The notes: a model not told the origin generated them from the sequence alone. A stretch of 41,832 nt of DNA from Prochlorococcus sp. AG-412-P08 (GCA_003214695.1 QCLI01000010.1:1-41832); one strand, 5' to 3'. Positions 28,741-37,350 are shown, numbered from the stretch's first letter. Program-made: numbers and translations.

Positions 28741-28963
28741 AAGTAATATCCCTTGAGATATGGGGCGAAACCACAACTTTCACTTGATTCAGCTGGCCGC
28801 CGATAGGTCAACTGTACTAATTAATTTAATCTACGCTACTGATAGCGTAGTCTCAGCTTAAGGCATCGCTATCTGTGGGACTTGTTTTTATTGAAAAGTT
28901 GGTCTAGAAATAGGGTTCCCCATCACCCAGGCTCCGCGTAACACGCAGGGGCTTTTTTTTTTT
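28741..28963 (+). ncRNA. Unidentified structured RNA candidate ending in a strong terminator
   Basis: There is no convincing reading frame here, but several hairpins: ATATC-ccttga-GATAT (28748-28763), a perfect 8-bp hairpin CTACGCTA-ctga-TAGCGTAG (28831-28850), GGGT-8-ACCC near 28913-28927, and an intrinsic terminator at the end. The strand GATAGCG (28841-28847) can also pair perfectly with CGCTATC (28867-28873), which excludes the 8-bp hairpin, so two folds compete. I do not see tmRNA, SRP RNA, RNase P or tRNA signatures. It could be a free sRNA or the 3' part of a 6S precursor transcript. The left boundary is a guess. Confidence 0.45.
28931..28963 (+). terminator. Rho-independent terminator
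   Basis: GCTCC-GCGT, loop AAC, then ACGC-(A)-GGGGC makes a 9-bp GC-rich stem with one bulged A, followed directly by 11 T. It is the strongest terminator I see in the window. It would end the structured RNA at 28741-28963 or read-through from purK/6S RNA. Confidence 0.85.
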
Positions 28964-29229
28964 GAGAATCTATTTCCTGGATTGAGATTACTTGTAGTTT
29001 GCATCTAGGAATTTAAATGTCATAGTGTTCACTATCTATGTAGATATTGAATGATAAGGCTATTGATGAATATTACAATAATTTAATATAATTCTGTACT
29101 AATTATAAACTTAAAGCGCATAAAATCTTTTATCAATATGGTTTAGGGCATCTAATTTTGTTATGATATTTGGTTAAGCTAATAGTAATGTATGCATAAT
29201 TTCTAATATTAAGTGATCAATTCAGCTAC

Positions 29230-29445
29230 TTAATCCTCTTTAGGTAGTTGAACCCAACCTATGGACCATTTTGCATAAGTTTTTAATTCATTCCAGTTGA
29301 GTTTAAAATTAATATTTTTGTCAAGGACTGCTGCGAGAACAACCCACCTCTCTTCACCTTTTCCACCATATTCAGTTACCTCAAAGTGCCTGTATCCTTG
29401 TATTGAGGAGCTAGAAGTCCAGGCTTTGTTAGGTGGCCATCTCAT
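29230..29445 (-). CDS. TIGR02450 family Trp-rich small protein
   Basis: The 71-aa protein contains five Trp and the pattern of TIGR02450: an N-terminal MRWPPNKAWTSSSSIQGYRHFEV, a basic/Gly turn, WVVLAAVLD in the middle, and LNWNELKTYAKWSIGWVQLP near the end. The family is known from cyanobacteria and some marine bacteria, and its function is unknown. It starts at ATG 29445 and stands alone on the minus strand in a sparse region. Confidence 0.85.
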   Translation of the reverse strand: MRWPPNKAWTSSSSIQGYRHFEVTEYGGKGEERWVVLAAVLDKNINFKLNWNELKTYAKWSIGWVQLPKED

Positions 29446-29681
29446 TTAGGGTACAAATAAATCTGAAAAGTCGTAGAAAGGTTGCTTTTTAAGCGTTTCC
29501 TTGTTTTTAGTTTAATATAAATTATGGAGATTACAATTAAATTAAGATGAATAAATGGATTCTCTATCAAATTCGTATGATAATGACAGATATATGGAGT
29601 ATAGAATAAATTATTGTTATCATTCTAATTATGATATAAATTTCCTGAGGTTGCTCAATAATCTTTCACTGTTACTTCGAT

Positions 29682-30140
29682 GTGAATAAGTGTATTGCAA
29701 TGCCAAATCTCTCTATAAGCATTTTACGATTCGTTGGAAGGCTTTTTCTTGCTTCAACCTTTGCCATAGCTGTTCCGCCAAAGATCGTTAAATACCCTTA
29801 TGTGTTGAATTCTATTGTTGCTCGTGGCATACCAGAGAATTATGCAAATCTGTTACTTATTTCCGCAATCTGCATATTAATAATAGGATCAGTTTCCCTG
29901 ATATTTATACAAGATTCAATAATAGGTCCCTTACTGTTATTAGTTTTTCTGGTCCCAACTACAATAATATTTCATCTAAAACCCTTTCAGTCACAACCAT
30001 TCTTTATGAATATGGGGCTAATAGGTGCTTTATTACTTACTTTAGCTAACTCTCGATCGCTAAGTATTAACCGGAGCACTTTAACAATAGGATCATTAAT
30101 TAACTTTATTTATAAGACTCTAAGTAAACTGCTTCGCTAA
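29682..30140 (+). CDS. DoxX-family membrane protein
   Basis: The protein has four hydrophobic segments (about residues 12-32, 55-75, 78-98 and 105-120). An N-terminal helix LRFVGRLFLASTFAIAVPPKI matches the DoxX pattern (LR..LGLLFL..G..K). DoxX proteins are small membrane proteins linked in some bacteria to thiol or respiratory stress. GTG 29682 gives 152 aa; ATG 29700 gives 146 aa and is equally plausible. The role here is unknown. Confidence 0.75.
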   Translation: MNKCIAMPNLSISILRFVGRLFLASTFAIAVPPKIVKYPYVLNSIVARGIPENYANLLLISAICILIIGSVSLIFIQDSIIGPLLLLVFLVPTTIIFHLKPFQSQPFFMNMGLIGALLLTLANSRSLSINRSTLTIGSLINFIYKTLSKLLR

Positions 30141-30348
30141 TTACTATGATTTTATATTTATAAAGTAGTTGTTCATAGAATCCATTAATTGATACTACAT
30201 GTTACTGTAAGTTTTTAGCAAATACTTTGACAATTCGAACAGCACTATTTTTTTTAATCTGAAAAGAGTAACATTTTTGTTTTGATATCAGAATAAAGTT
30301 TTTGTCTATCTTATAAAGAGACTATGTTAATTATATATAATACTCCTT

Positions 30349-30489
30349 ATGACAGAACAGATTTCGGATCTATATTCACTAGGCATTGAACCTTCAGATG
30401 TACTAGGTTTTCAAACAGAGGAGGAATTACTGGATGCTCTTATCCCACTTATGCAGGAGCTAGAAATCCAGGATGTCCTAATAGCTTAA
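30349..30489 (+). CDS. 46-aa acidic microprotein
   Basis: The frame ATG 30349 to TAA 30489 encodes MTEQISDLYSLGIEPSDVLG followed by FQTEEELLDALIPLMQELEI and QDVLIA. It has about eleven acidic and no basic residues, and two predicted amphipathic helices, which is not what random AT-rich DNA gives. TATAAT at 30336-30341 lies 7 nt before the ATG, so the mRNA may be leaderless. I think small proteins like this occur in picocyanobacteria, but the family is not one I can name. Function is unknown. Confidence 0.6.
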   Translation: MTEQISDLYSLGIEPSDVLGFQTEEELLDALIPLMQELEIQDVLIA

Positions 30490-31074
30490 ATAAGAAATTT
30501 AATTTTCTTCAGATAAAAATATAACTTGAAAATAATATATATTTATCATTCTATCCTATCAATTTTCTAATTAATGAATTTAAAAAGCTTTCCTATTCAT
30601 ATTTATATTCAAAGGAAATTTATATTTCATCATAATACTTATTGAATGTGTTAAACTTAAATATAATCTTAATGAATAAGTCTATTCATCTTAATTTTTT
30701 GATTTTATACCAAAATATACAGAAAGAATTAATAGCAAAATAATTAAGAAAGAGTTTGAATGACTAAAAAATTCTAATAGCATAATTAAGTTACATCCTC
30801 CATAATATTACCTAAGAAATTAGGAAGGTTCTAAAAAAGGAATGTACTTGTTAATGATAGAGTAATAGCTAACAAGGACAGTTGACAAATTTATACATAA
30901 TATAAAAATTATTTAAACAAAATTTGTAGAAAGCTTTAAGAAGGATCTAAAATCACAAGGGTTTTGATTACATCAAAATTATATTTATTACTCAAGCTCT
31001 ATTATTATTCTAGCTACATAGGGATTTCAAGGGAGGAATTGCTATGTCTGAATAAAAAATCGCTTGAGCTCTAA
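30490..31074. other. Non-coding AT-rich stretch
   Basis: This 585-nt gap contains no frame with coding character on either strand and no clear hairpin-plus-T terminator. The only notable element is an SD-like GGGAGGA at about 31031-31037 in front of ATG TCT GAA TAA (31044-31055), a three-codon frame. Confidence 0.6.
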
Positions 31075-31302
31075 TTAATTTATTTCGGTTAGTTCCTTCT
31101 CAAAAAACCATTGAGTAATACCAATATTTAATTTTACTACTAATCCAAATTGATTCCCATCTACCATTTTGTAACCTACTAATTTTCCAATAGGATCTTT
31201 TTGTAATTTAGTAATTAAATCTAAAGGAAACCTATCATTTAGATTATTTAAATCAACTTCCACTAGTTGTCCTTTTTGTAGCTTGGATGAGTCTAGTATC
31301 AA
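31075..31302 (-). CDS. DUF2862 family small protein
   Basis: The 75-aa protein has the DUF2862 pattern: KGQLVEVDLNN near the start, a central IGKLVGYKMVDGNQFGLVVKL, and WFFEKEL at the C-terminus. It is an SH3-like small beta protein found in cyanobacteria and plants. Function is unknown. It starts at ATG 31302. Its neighbours are non-coding DNA and other small frames, so it is probably transcribed alone. Confidence 0.8.
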   Translation of the reverse strand: MILDSSKLQKGQLVEVDLNNLNDRFPLDLITKLQKDPIGKLVGYKMVDGNQFGLVVKLNIGITQWFFEKELTEIN

Positions 31303-31387
31303 AATTTGTTTTTAGGAAGAAAGTAGTAAAGAATAAGAGTTAACCTGTCTATCTTATTAAAGTGAAATAAACTTTAAAATAAAGTTA

Positions 31388-31699
31388 TTATTGAAGGGTT
31401 CCTTTTGCTTTTAGTGTTGAATAGTCTATACCAAAAGGTCCGTAAAGCCTTGTATATGAATTGTAGGATCTTGTCTTCTCTTCATTAATATTTTCATGTA
31501 CATGCATACTCTTTGATAGTAAATTCCTTATTAAATTATTTAAGTTTGGCATCGAATAGTTGGTGATTATATCAATTTTAATTAAATCATCCCCACGGTC
31601 AAGGAAATTATCTATATTCTCAACAAGATTTAACTGAAAGATGTTTAAATTTACATAATTAAAAAATAAGTCAACTATAAATATGGATTTGAAAGGGGC
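31388..31699 (-). pseudogene. Open frame without an upstream start; possible truncated gene
   Basis: The minus strand is open for 103 codons between TGA (31702-31700) and TAA at 31388. The translation looks protein-like: IFIVDLFFNYVNLNIFQLN, NFLDRGDDLIKIDIITNYSM, then TRSYNSYTRLYGPFGIDYST. The only ATG is internal at 31552 (54 aa, starting MPNLNNLIRN), and there is no GTG or TTG before it. This is either a gene that lost its 5' end, a 54-aa gene, or one with a non-standard start. I do not recognise the family. Confidence 0.4.
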
Positions 31700-31762
31700 T
31701 CATATAATAAAAATACATATAAGTAGTGAGTTAATTCTTGAAATCCAGAAAACTAATTTGAT

Positions 31763-31921
31763 TTAGGCCGCTTGGAGCTCGTCCTTTTTAATTCTATTAT
31801 GTTCTACTGGGCTCAATTCTCTATGATTAGTATTCTCACTTGAATTCCTCCAGTGGAATATCAAGACTTTGAGTTCTTTAATACGCTCTTCAGCTTTCTC
31901 AATCTTGTCTTGATTTGTCAT
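31763..31921 (-). CDS. 52-aa helical small protein
   Basis: ATG 31921 to TAA 31763 encodes MTNQDKIEKAEERIKELKVL, then IFHWRNSSENTNH and a charged tail ending KKDELQAA. The N-terminal half has a heptad-like pattern of charged and aliphatic residues, suggesting a short coiled coil, followed by HWRN. Short proteins starting with such an 'IEKAxERIxELxxLIxHWR' helix are, as I recall, common hypotheticals in Prochlorococcus. Function is unknown. Confidence 0.68.
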   Translation of the reverse strand: MTNQDKIEKAEERIKELKVLIFHWRNSSENTNHRELSPVEHNRIKKDELQAA

Positions 31922-32142
31922 TTAATGATTCATTTATTTTTCTTTAATATGCGACAAATTTTAGCTAATGCAAGAGTAGTTGTTTGTTAACTGACAATTA
32001 CATGATAAGTAAAATTGCCTAGAAACATTGACAAGCTCTTTATCAAAAATTATTTGTGAGTTTACACACTAGACTTCCACCTTTACTCATTTGATTTTGG
32101 ATCTTTTGCTGGGAAGAACTAATTATGATGAAACTTTAGATA

Positions 32143-32298
32143 TTGGATGTATTGGTGTACTTTCTTTCAATATTGTTGGTGCTCGAAATTATAGTATTTA
32201 TTAATAAGAAGAGTATGTCTATCAATCCTTAAGTATTGGCTTTCTTTTTGCTTGGGTTCCTAACTGTTTTTGCTATAAGAGATTTAATTGGCCCATAG
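32143..32298 (+). pseudogene. Interrupted two-TM small membrane protein
   Basis: In one frame, TTG 32143 to TAA 32230-32232 encodes a hydrophobic helix (MDVLVYFLSILLVLEIIVFI followed by NKKSMSINP). The same frame continues after the stop with VLAFFLLGFLTVFAIRDLIGP to TAG 32296-32298. Together they read like a 51-residue hairpin of two membrane helices with a polar loop, split by one stop codon. It could be a decayed gene, a 29-aa peptide plus noise, or chance in AT-rich DNA. Confidence 0.35.
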
Positions 32299-32340
32299 CA
32301 ACTTATTATCATATATTAGGGATACTTACCTGACCGAAAA

Positions 32341-32580
32341 ATGAAAAAAGTTAAATATGCAGAAGTAGCCCCTTGGGACGGTGGACCAGAGCAGACTCAT
32401 ACCAATGATCCTGAGTGGATCATGCAAAAGGGCATTATTGAGGTGATCTTTAGTAGGAACCAATTAGACCATAATTATTTCCATATCAGGCGAGGAGAAA
32501 AGGAAGAACAGGTTTTTACCTTTCAAGCGCGTTATTTGTATCAGGAGCTATTAGACAAGGGATTTATCTTAAAGGAATGA
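32341..32580 (+). CDS. 79-aa conserved-type hypothetical protein
   Basis: The frame encodes MKKVKYAEVAPWDGGPEQTH with later segments DPEWIMQKGIIEVIFSRNQLDHNYFHIRRGEKEEQV and FQARYLYQELLDKGFIL. It is soluble, with balanced codon use and coding-like amino-acid composition. I believe it is a picocyanobacterial hypothetical, but assign no function. It begins at ATG 32341 without an SD, and no neighbour suggests a role. Confidence 0.75.
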   Translation: MKKVKYAEVAPWDGGPEQTHTNDPEWIMQKGIIEVIFSRNQLDHNYFHIRRGEKEEQVFTFQARYLYQELLDKGFILKE

Positions 32581-32912
32581 TTAGTTGAATAGATCCTCTT
32601 AGATTTGCCCTTAGAAACTACCTGGGGCTATTAAGAGTAGAAATTACTATCCATTTGGCTTGATTTGATAATTTGTAAAAGACTCCTACTCATTAAAATA
32701 ACAACAATATTCATACTTACTTTTCCACAAAGCCTTATCAGTAATTTATTTCCATAGAATTCTTATAGTAAATTCTCACTCCTAAAAGTGAATAACATTT
32801 TACCTATTCTCTCATAAAAGCTTGCTATGACAGGTTGTTTTCTCAAATATTTCCTTTAGTGATTTATCCACTTGTTTCTTTGGCCTGACTTTTGATTGAT
32901 GATGACGTAAAT
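32581..32912. other. Non-coding AT-rich spacer
   Basis: This is 332 nt without a plausible gene on the plus strand. I saw only weak inverted repeats (for example around 32755-32795) and no T-tailed terminator. Confidence 0.5.
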
Positions 32913-33056
32913 ATGTGTGCTGTGGAAAAGTGGAAAAGTGAAATTGCTATCCCTCAGACTTTTTCTAATAAATATTTAACTTATCTAGGAAGGATTCGTT
33001 TACAAGGCAATCTAGACCAACTAGTTAAAGATAATGTAACTCTACAGTTCTTTTGA
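32913..33056 (+). CDS. Possible 47-aa small protein
   Basis: ATG 32913 to TGA 33054-33056 encodes MCAVEKWKSEIAIPQTFSNK followed by a segment with YLTYLGRIRLQGNLDQLVKD. The frame stays open for seven codons upstream to TTG. The composition is plausibly coding, but there is no SD and I do not recognise it. It converges on mfd with an 18-nt gap. Confidence 0.4.
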   Translation: MCAVEKWKSEIAIPQTFSNKYLTYLGRIRLQGNLDQLVKDNVTLQFF

Positions 33057-33074
33057 AAGGACTTTAGCGCTAAA

Positions 33075-36000
33075 TTATTGTTTTATCTTTTGAGTTATTT
33101 TATTAGTTAAACTCCTATCAATAGATGCTATTTGACCTGCCATTTTCGTTAACCAATCTATTAGTTTTTCTAATAGACTATCGACGTCTAATGTCGCTAA
33201 CCCTCGGAAGGTTACAGTAGATACGTTTCCTGTTCTCTTAAAAATAAGTCTGCTTTGAAGATGAGGATCTATACCCTTTCTCAATGTATTGAATGCAGAT
33301 TCATTCATTAATGTTTCCATGACTATATTAGGCTTGCTTTGCATAATTCTGGAGAAACCAGCTGTTTTGGCTATTATTTTCAATTTCATTATTAAAACAA
33401 GTGATTGAACAGGAGGGGGTAGCGCTCCAAATCTATCTATCCAAGAGGCGGTTAACTCTAATAATTTATCTATAGTTTCGCAGTCTGATGCTGATTTGTA
33501 AGCTACTAACTTTTCTTCATTTTCGGTAATCCATGTTCCTGGTATAAAAGCTGTTACTGGTAAGTCAACCTTTGTTTCTTCTACGACTGGGATTGCTTGA
33601 CCTTGTATTTCAGCTATAGATTCGTGGAGTATTTCCATATAGAGATCAAAACCTATTGCTTCCATTTGACCACTTTGTTCTAAACCTATTAGGTTTCCAA
33701 CTCCTCTGATCTCCATATCTCTCATGGCTAGTTGGTACCCGCTACCAAGTTCGCTAAATTGTTGGATTGCTTTTAATCTTTGGATTGCTTTAGGTTGTAT
33801 TTGTGAGCTAATTGGATAAAAAAGCCAAGCATGAGCTTGTATTCCACTTCTACCTACTCTTCCACGAAGTTGGTAGAGTTGAGATAAACCGAAGGTATGT
33901 GCATCCTCAATTAATATTGTATTAACAGTCGGTATATCTAAACCACTTTCGATAATTGTAGTACACAACATTATGTCGGCCTCACCGGAACTGAACGCAA
34001 TCATTGCATTCTCAAGTTCTCCCTCTTGCATTTGACCATGAGCGATTATTAATTTAATGTTTGGGACCATTTCTCTTATTTTTTCGGCAACTATTCCTAT
34101 TCCACTTATTCTTGGTACTACATAAAAAATTTGACCTCCCCTTCCAATTTCCTGGCATATTGCACTTCTAACTATTTCATCTTCTTTATGAACTAAATGT
34201 GTCTTAATCGCTCTTCTTAGTGGAGGGGGAGTTGTTATTAAACTCATTTCTCTTACTCCAGATAAGCTCATGTATAGGGTTCTAGGGATAGGCGTTGCTG
34301 AAAGAGTTATAACATCTACATGCTTTTTTAATGATTTTATCTTTTCCTTCTGAGTGACTCCAAATCTTTGCTCTTCATCTATAACTAACAATCCAAGGTC
34401 CTTATACTGTACATTTTTTGAGAGCAACAAATGAGTACCAACTATTGCGTCTATTTTTCCATCTTTAAGGCCAGTAATTATTGCTTTTCTTTCACTAGCT
34501 GACTTAAACCTATTTAGTAATGAAACTTTTATTGGATATGGGGCAAATCTATCTGATAACGTCCTCCAGTGCTGCTGCGATAAGACTGTCGTTGGAGCTA
34601 GAAGTGCAACTTGCTTACCAGAAGTAATTGCCTTAAATAATGCACGAATAGCAACTTCAGTTTTACCAAAACCAACATCTCCACAAACTAGTCTATCCAT
34701 AGGATTTGATTTCTCCATATCTCTTTTTATTTCTGCTACGGCTTTAATTTGATCTGGTGTTGCCTCATACGGGAACGCCTCTTCTAATTCTCTTTGCCAG
34801 GGTCCATCTTTTGGGAAAGCATATCCTTTTGTATTTTGCCTTTCAGCATATAGTTTAATTAAATCAATAGCGACTTTGTTAATAGCTTTTCTTGCCTTTT
34901 CTTTTGCTGTTATCCATGTATTCCCTCCTAATTTATTTATCTTTGGAGCTTTATCATGAGAACCTCTATACCTACCTAAGGAGCCAAGCTGATCTGCTGC
35001 TACTCGAAGTGTACCATCCAAATATCTAACTAAAAGATAGTCCCTACTTTCATTATTAATAATTAATTTCTCAATTTGCATGAATTGTCCAACGCCATGG
35101 TTCCTATGAACCACATAATCTCCACTAGTCAACTTTGATGGATTTACTACCTTACTAGCTGCTATTTTTCTTTTTCTAATGTAACCATTAGAAGAAACTA
35201 TTTGTTGACCAAAGAATTCTCTATCAGTAAGTAATAAAATTTTCCATGGAGCGAGTTCAATTCCTTCTAAATCTGTATTACTATTAATCTTTAAACTTAC
35301 TGGCGTCCCTTGATTTATTAACTTACTTATATTAACTAAGTCATGACTATTCTGAACAAATTTGACAATGCATTCATGTTCCTCTAGCAGTGCACTGGCT
35401 CTAGTTGGTTGAGCTGATGATATCCATATAGAATAATTCTTATTTTGGTAACTTTTAATTAATTCACTTATTTTTCCAAATTGATTTGGATAAGTAGTAA
35501 TTGCTTTTGAATTAGAGTGGAAAGTATTGTTGCTATCACTAGCATTTATTTCAGATTGAAATAATTCAATACCAATGAAATTTTCAATCGGGATGAAAGG
35601 ATCCTCTTTAATAGAATTTATTGATGAGGAAATATTAAAAATCTCTTTATTCTCTTTATATTTATTCTGAAGTTCTGTACAAGTTAAATCTATATGTTCC
35701 AACCATATTTTGGTATGGGAAATGCATTGCCTCCTCTCATCCAAAATTACAAAAGTAGAGTCACTTATATAATCTAAAATAGAACATCTGTTATGGTGAT
35801 ACTTATATAAAATTTGCTTTATTTTTTGTAGTTCCTCATTAATATCATTTTTATCTTGATTATCATTTACTAGTTCTTTTGATTGTACATTAAAATTAAT
35901 TGGAACAATTGTAATCTGTTCTATTTCATCTAGTGACCTTTGAGTAACGGGATCAAATTCTCTTAATTTATCTACTATGTCTCCATAGAGCTCCAAGCGG

Positions 36001-36584
36001 AATGGTAATTCATTATTAACTGTATATATGTCAATTATGTCTCCCCTTCTACTCCACATACCCTCTTGATCTGTGGTAGAACCTTTAGCATAACCGCAAG
36101 TTGCTAAATTAAAACTAAGTTCGGTTAAATCTAGTTCATCACCTTTCTTAATTGATATACATTTTTCCTTGAGACTTAAGGGAGGAGGTAGATGTGAGTG
36201 TAATGCTCTTTCAGTACATATAATGGCTATCGAGTCTCTTTGAGCATTTGATATTAGTTCATTTAATACAGCTAATTGTCCCCAGACTATTTCCGAGGCT
36301 ATAGGAGTAGATTCAAACGGAGAAACTTCGCTATGAGGGTAAAGAAATGTTTTTTTCCAGCCAAGTAGATCTAATATTGAAAGCCATCTGTTTCCATCCT
36401 CAATTGTGGGAACAATTACTAGTAAAGGGCTTTGAGCCTTTTTTGCTAATGATGAACTTATCAGCACCTTCCCGGTTAATGACTCTGCCTTAATAGTCAA
36501 CCTGTCTTCACGAGAACACCTGTTTATTAGCTCTTCAGTCAGTGACGAATTGGCTAAAGTTGATATTACTGACTCTAAGGACAT
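33075..36584 (-). CDS. mfd: Transcription-repair coupling factor
   Basis: Mfd removes RNA polymerase stalled at DNA lesions and recruits UvrA, giving strand-specific nucleotide excision repair. The 1169-aa protein has the UvrB-homology N-terminus (including HSEVSPFE near 84-91), the CarD-like RNA polymerase-interacting domain (about 483-540, SGDYVVHRNHGVGQF), and the RecG-like translocase. The translocase has Walker A GDVGFGKT (635-642), DEEQ (736-739), SATPIPRT and the helicase C motifs QLRGRVGRSG. The C-terminal TRCF domain follows. All domains are complete. It starts at ATG 36584. Confidence 0.98.
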   Translation of the reverse strand: MSLESVISTLANSSLTEELINRCSREDRLTIKAESLTGKVLISSSLAKKAQSPLLVIVPTIEDGNRWLSILDLLGWKKTFLYPHSEVSPFESTPIASEIVWGQLAVLNELISNAQRDSIAIICTERALHSHLPPPLSLKEKCISIKKGDELDLTELSFNLATCGYAKGSTTDQEGMWSRRGDIIDIYTVNNELPFRLELYGDIVDKLREFDPVTQRSLDEIEQITIVPINFNVQSKELVNDNQDKNDINEELQKIKQILYKYHHNRCSILDYISDSTFVILDERRQCISHTKIWLEHIDLTCTELQNKYKENKEIFNISSSINSIKEDPFIPIENFIGIELFQSEINASDSNNTFHSNSKAITTYPNQFGKISELIKSYQNKNYSIWISSAQPTRASALLEEHECIVKFVQNSHDLVNISKLINQGTPVSLKINSNTDLEGIELAPWKILLLTDREFFGQQIVSSNGYIRKRKIAASKVVNPSKLTSGDYVVHRNHGVGQFMQIEKLIINNESRDYLLVRYLDGTLRVAADQLGSLGRYRGSHDKAPKINKLGGNTWITAKEKARKAINKVAIDLIKLYAERQNTKGYAFPKDGPWQRELEEAFPYEATPDQIKAVAEIKRDMEKSNPMDRLVCGDVGFGKTEVAIRALFKAITSGKQVALLAPTTVLSQQHWRTLSDRFAPYPIKVSLLNRFKSASERKAIITGLKDGKIDAIVGTHLLLSKNVQYKDLGLLVIDEEQRFGVTQKEKIKSLKKHVDVITLSATPIPRTLYMSLSGVREMSLITTPPPLRRAIKTHLVHKEDEIVRSAICQEIGRGGQIFYVVPRISGIGIVAEKIREMVPNIKLIIAHGQMQEGELENAMIAFSSGEADIMLCTTIIESGLDIPTVNTILIEDAHTFGLSQLYQLRGRVGRSGIQAHAWLFYPISSQIQPKAIQRLKAIQQFSELGSGYQLAMRDMEIRGVGNLIGLEQSGQMEAIGFDLYMEILHESIAEIQGQAIPVVEETKVDLPVTAFIPGTWITENEEKLVAYKSASDCETIDKLLELTASWIDRFGALPPPVQSLVLIMKLKIIAKTAGFSRIMQSKPNIVMETLMNESAFNTLRKGIDPHLQSRLIFKRTGNVSTVTFRGLATLDVDSLLEKLIDWLTKMAGQIASIDRSLTNKITQKIKQ

Positions 36585-36636
36585 CTATTTTATATTTATA
36601 ATTAGTAAGGATTTGCAAAGACTAACATAGTTTAAG

Positions 36637-37350
36637 TTAGTTTCTAAGATCTAACTCTTGTTCCAATAATTGTATGAATCTCAGAAGTTCTTTTTTTGTT
36701 AATAAATTTCTGCTATTCTTATTAAATTGTTTATTAAGAAAATCTCTGGCCTTTACTGTTTCCCAACCTAAATTATCTAGTAGTTTATTTGATTGAAGAA
36801 TTAAGTTTTTAGAATTAAAAAGCTCTTTAAAATCTTTTGGTGATGATCCTGCCTTTGTTTTTTTCAATAGAGATATAAATAACATAATATCATCGTAACT
36901 TGTTATACGGTCTCTACTTCGGCATTCTAGAGATTCATTTATAAAAAGATCTTCTTCCTCCTTAGACCACCCTATCCTCTTTATTTCATAGTCTATAGCG
37001 TAAATCTCCTCGCTCCAGTCCCTAGGACTTTCATTCGTTTGATTAGTAACCGATTTGTAATTGGGAAGGTCTATTGATGGATCTTTTAAAACTTCTTTAT
37101 TTTGAGTGTTGATTAATGAATGGCTATCAGTTGCATGAGTTTGGTTATTGCTGGTGTTATTGTTTATATCCAATTCGGATTGAGATAGATTGACTCTTCC
37201 CATTGCCTTACTAAGCGCATTGTTCTCGGCTTCGTTGACATCCCTCCCTTGTCCCAGAGCACTTGAAACTAGCATTTGCTTTTCTGAAACAGTTATTCTT
37301 ACGATAATTTTATTTTCGTCAACATGGCAAAGTTCAGAATTAATTTGCAT
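36637..37350 (-). CDS. Hypothetical protein with N-terminal Rad52/dsRBD-like motif
   Basis: The 237-aa protein has an N-terminal domain with IIVRITVSEKQMLVSSALGQ then GRDVNEAENNALSKAMGRV. This resembles the short strand-strand-helix of Rad52/dsRBD-like 'G.G....EAE..AL..A' repeats. A low-complexity Asn/Ser/Thr linker (about 60-110) follows, then a C-terminal helical domain beginning WSEEIYAIDYEIKRIGWSKEEEDLFI. The C-terminal part looks conserved and acidic. It lies 52 nt upstream of mfd on the same strand, so both may be expressed together, which would fit nucleic-acid binding (inference). Confidence 0.7.
   Translation of the reverse strand: MQINSELCHVDENKIIVRITVSEKQMLVSSALGQGRDVNEAENNALSKAMGRVNLSQSELDINNNTSNNQTHATDSHSLINTQNKEVLKDPSIDLPNYKSVTNQTNESPRDWSEEIYAIDYEIKRIGWSKEEEDLFINESLECRSRDRITSYDDIMLFISLLKKTKAGSSPKDFKELFNSKNLILQSNKLLDNLGWETVKARDFLNKQFNKNSRNLLTKKELLRFIQLLEQELDLRN

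Noticed and set aside
28762-28806. Short ATG frame inside the structured RNA after purK
   Set aside because: Reading the printed blocks, it stops after 14 codons (TAG 28804-28806) and has no clear SD, so I do not call it a gene.
28905-28965. tRNA- or tmRNA-like end (GGGTTCCCC... before the T-run)
   Set aside because: No T-loop GGTTCRA, no acceptor pairing, no tag peptide ending in AA and no CCA-type end. The element is better explained as a hairpin followed by an intrinsic terminator.
29555-29689. 44-codon Asn/Tyr-rich frame upstream of the DoxX gene
   Set aside because: It overlaps the possible DoxX GTG start and has the composition expected of random AT-rich DNA. No SD or recognisable motif.
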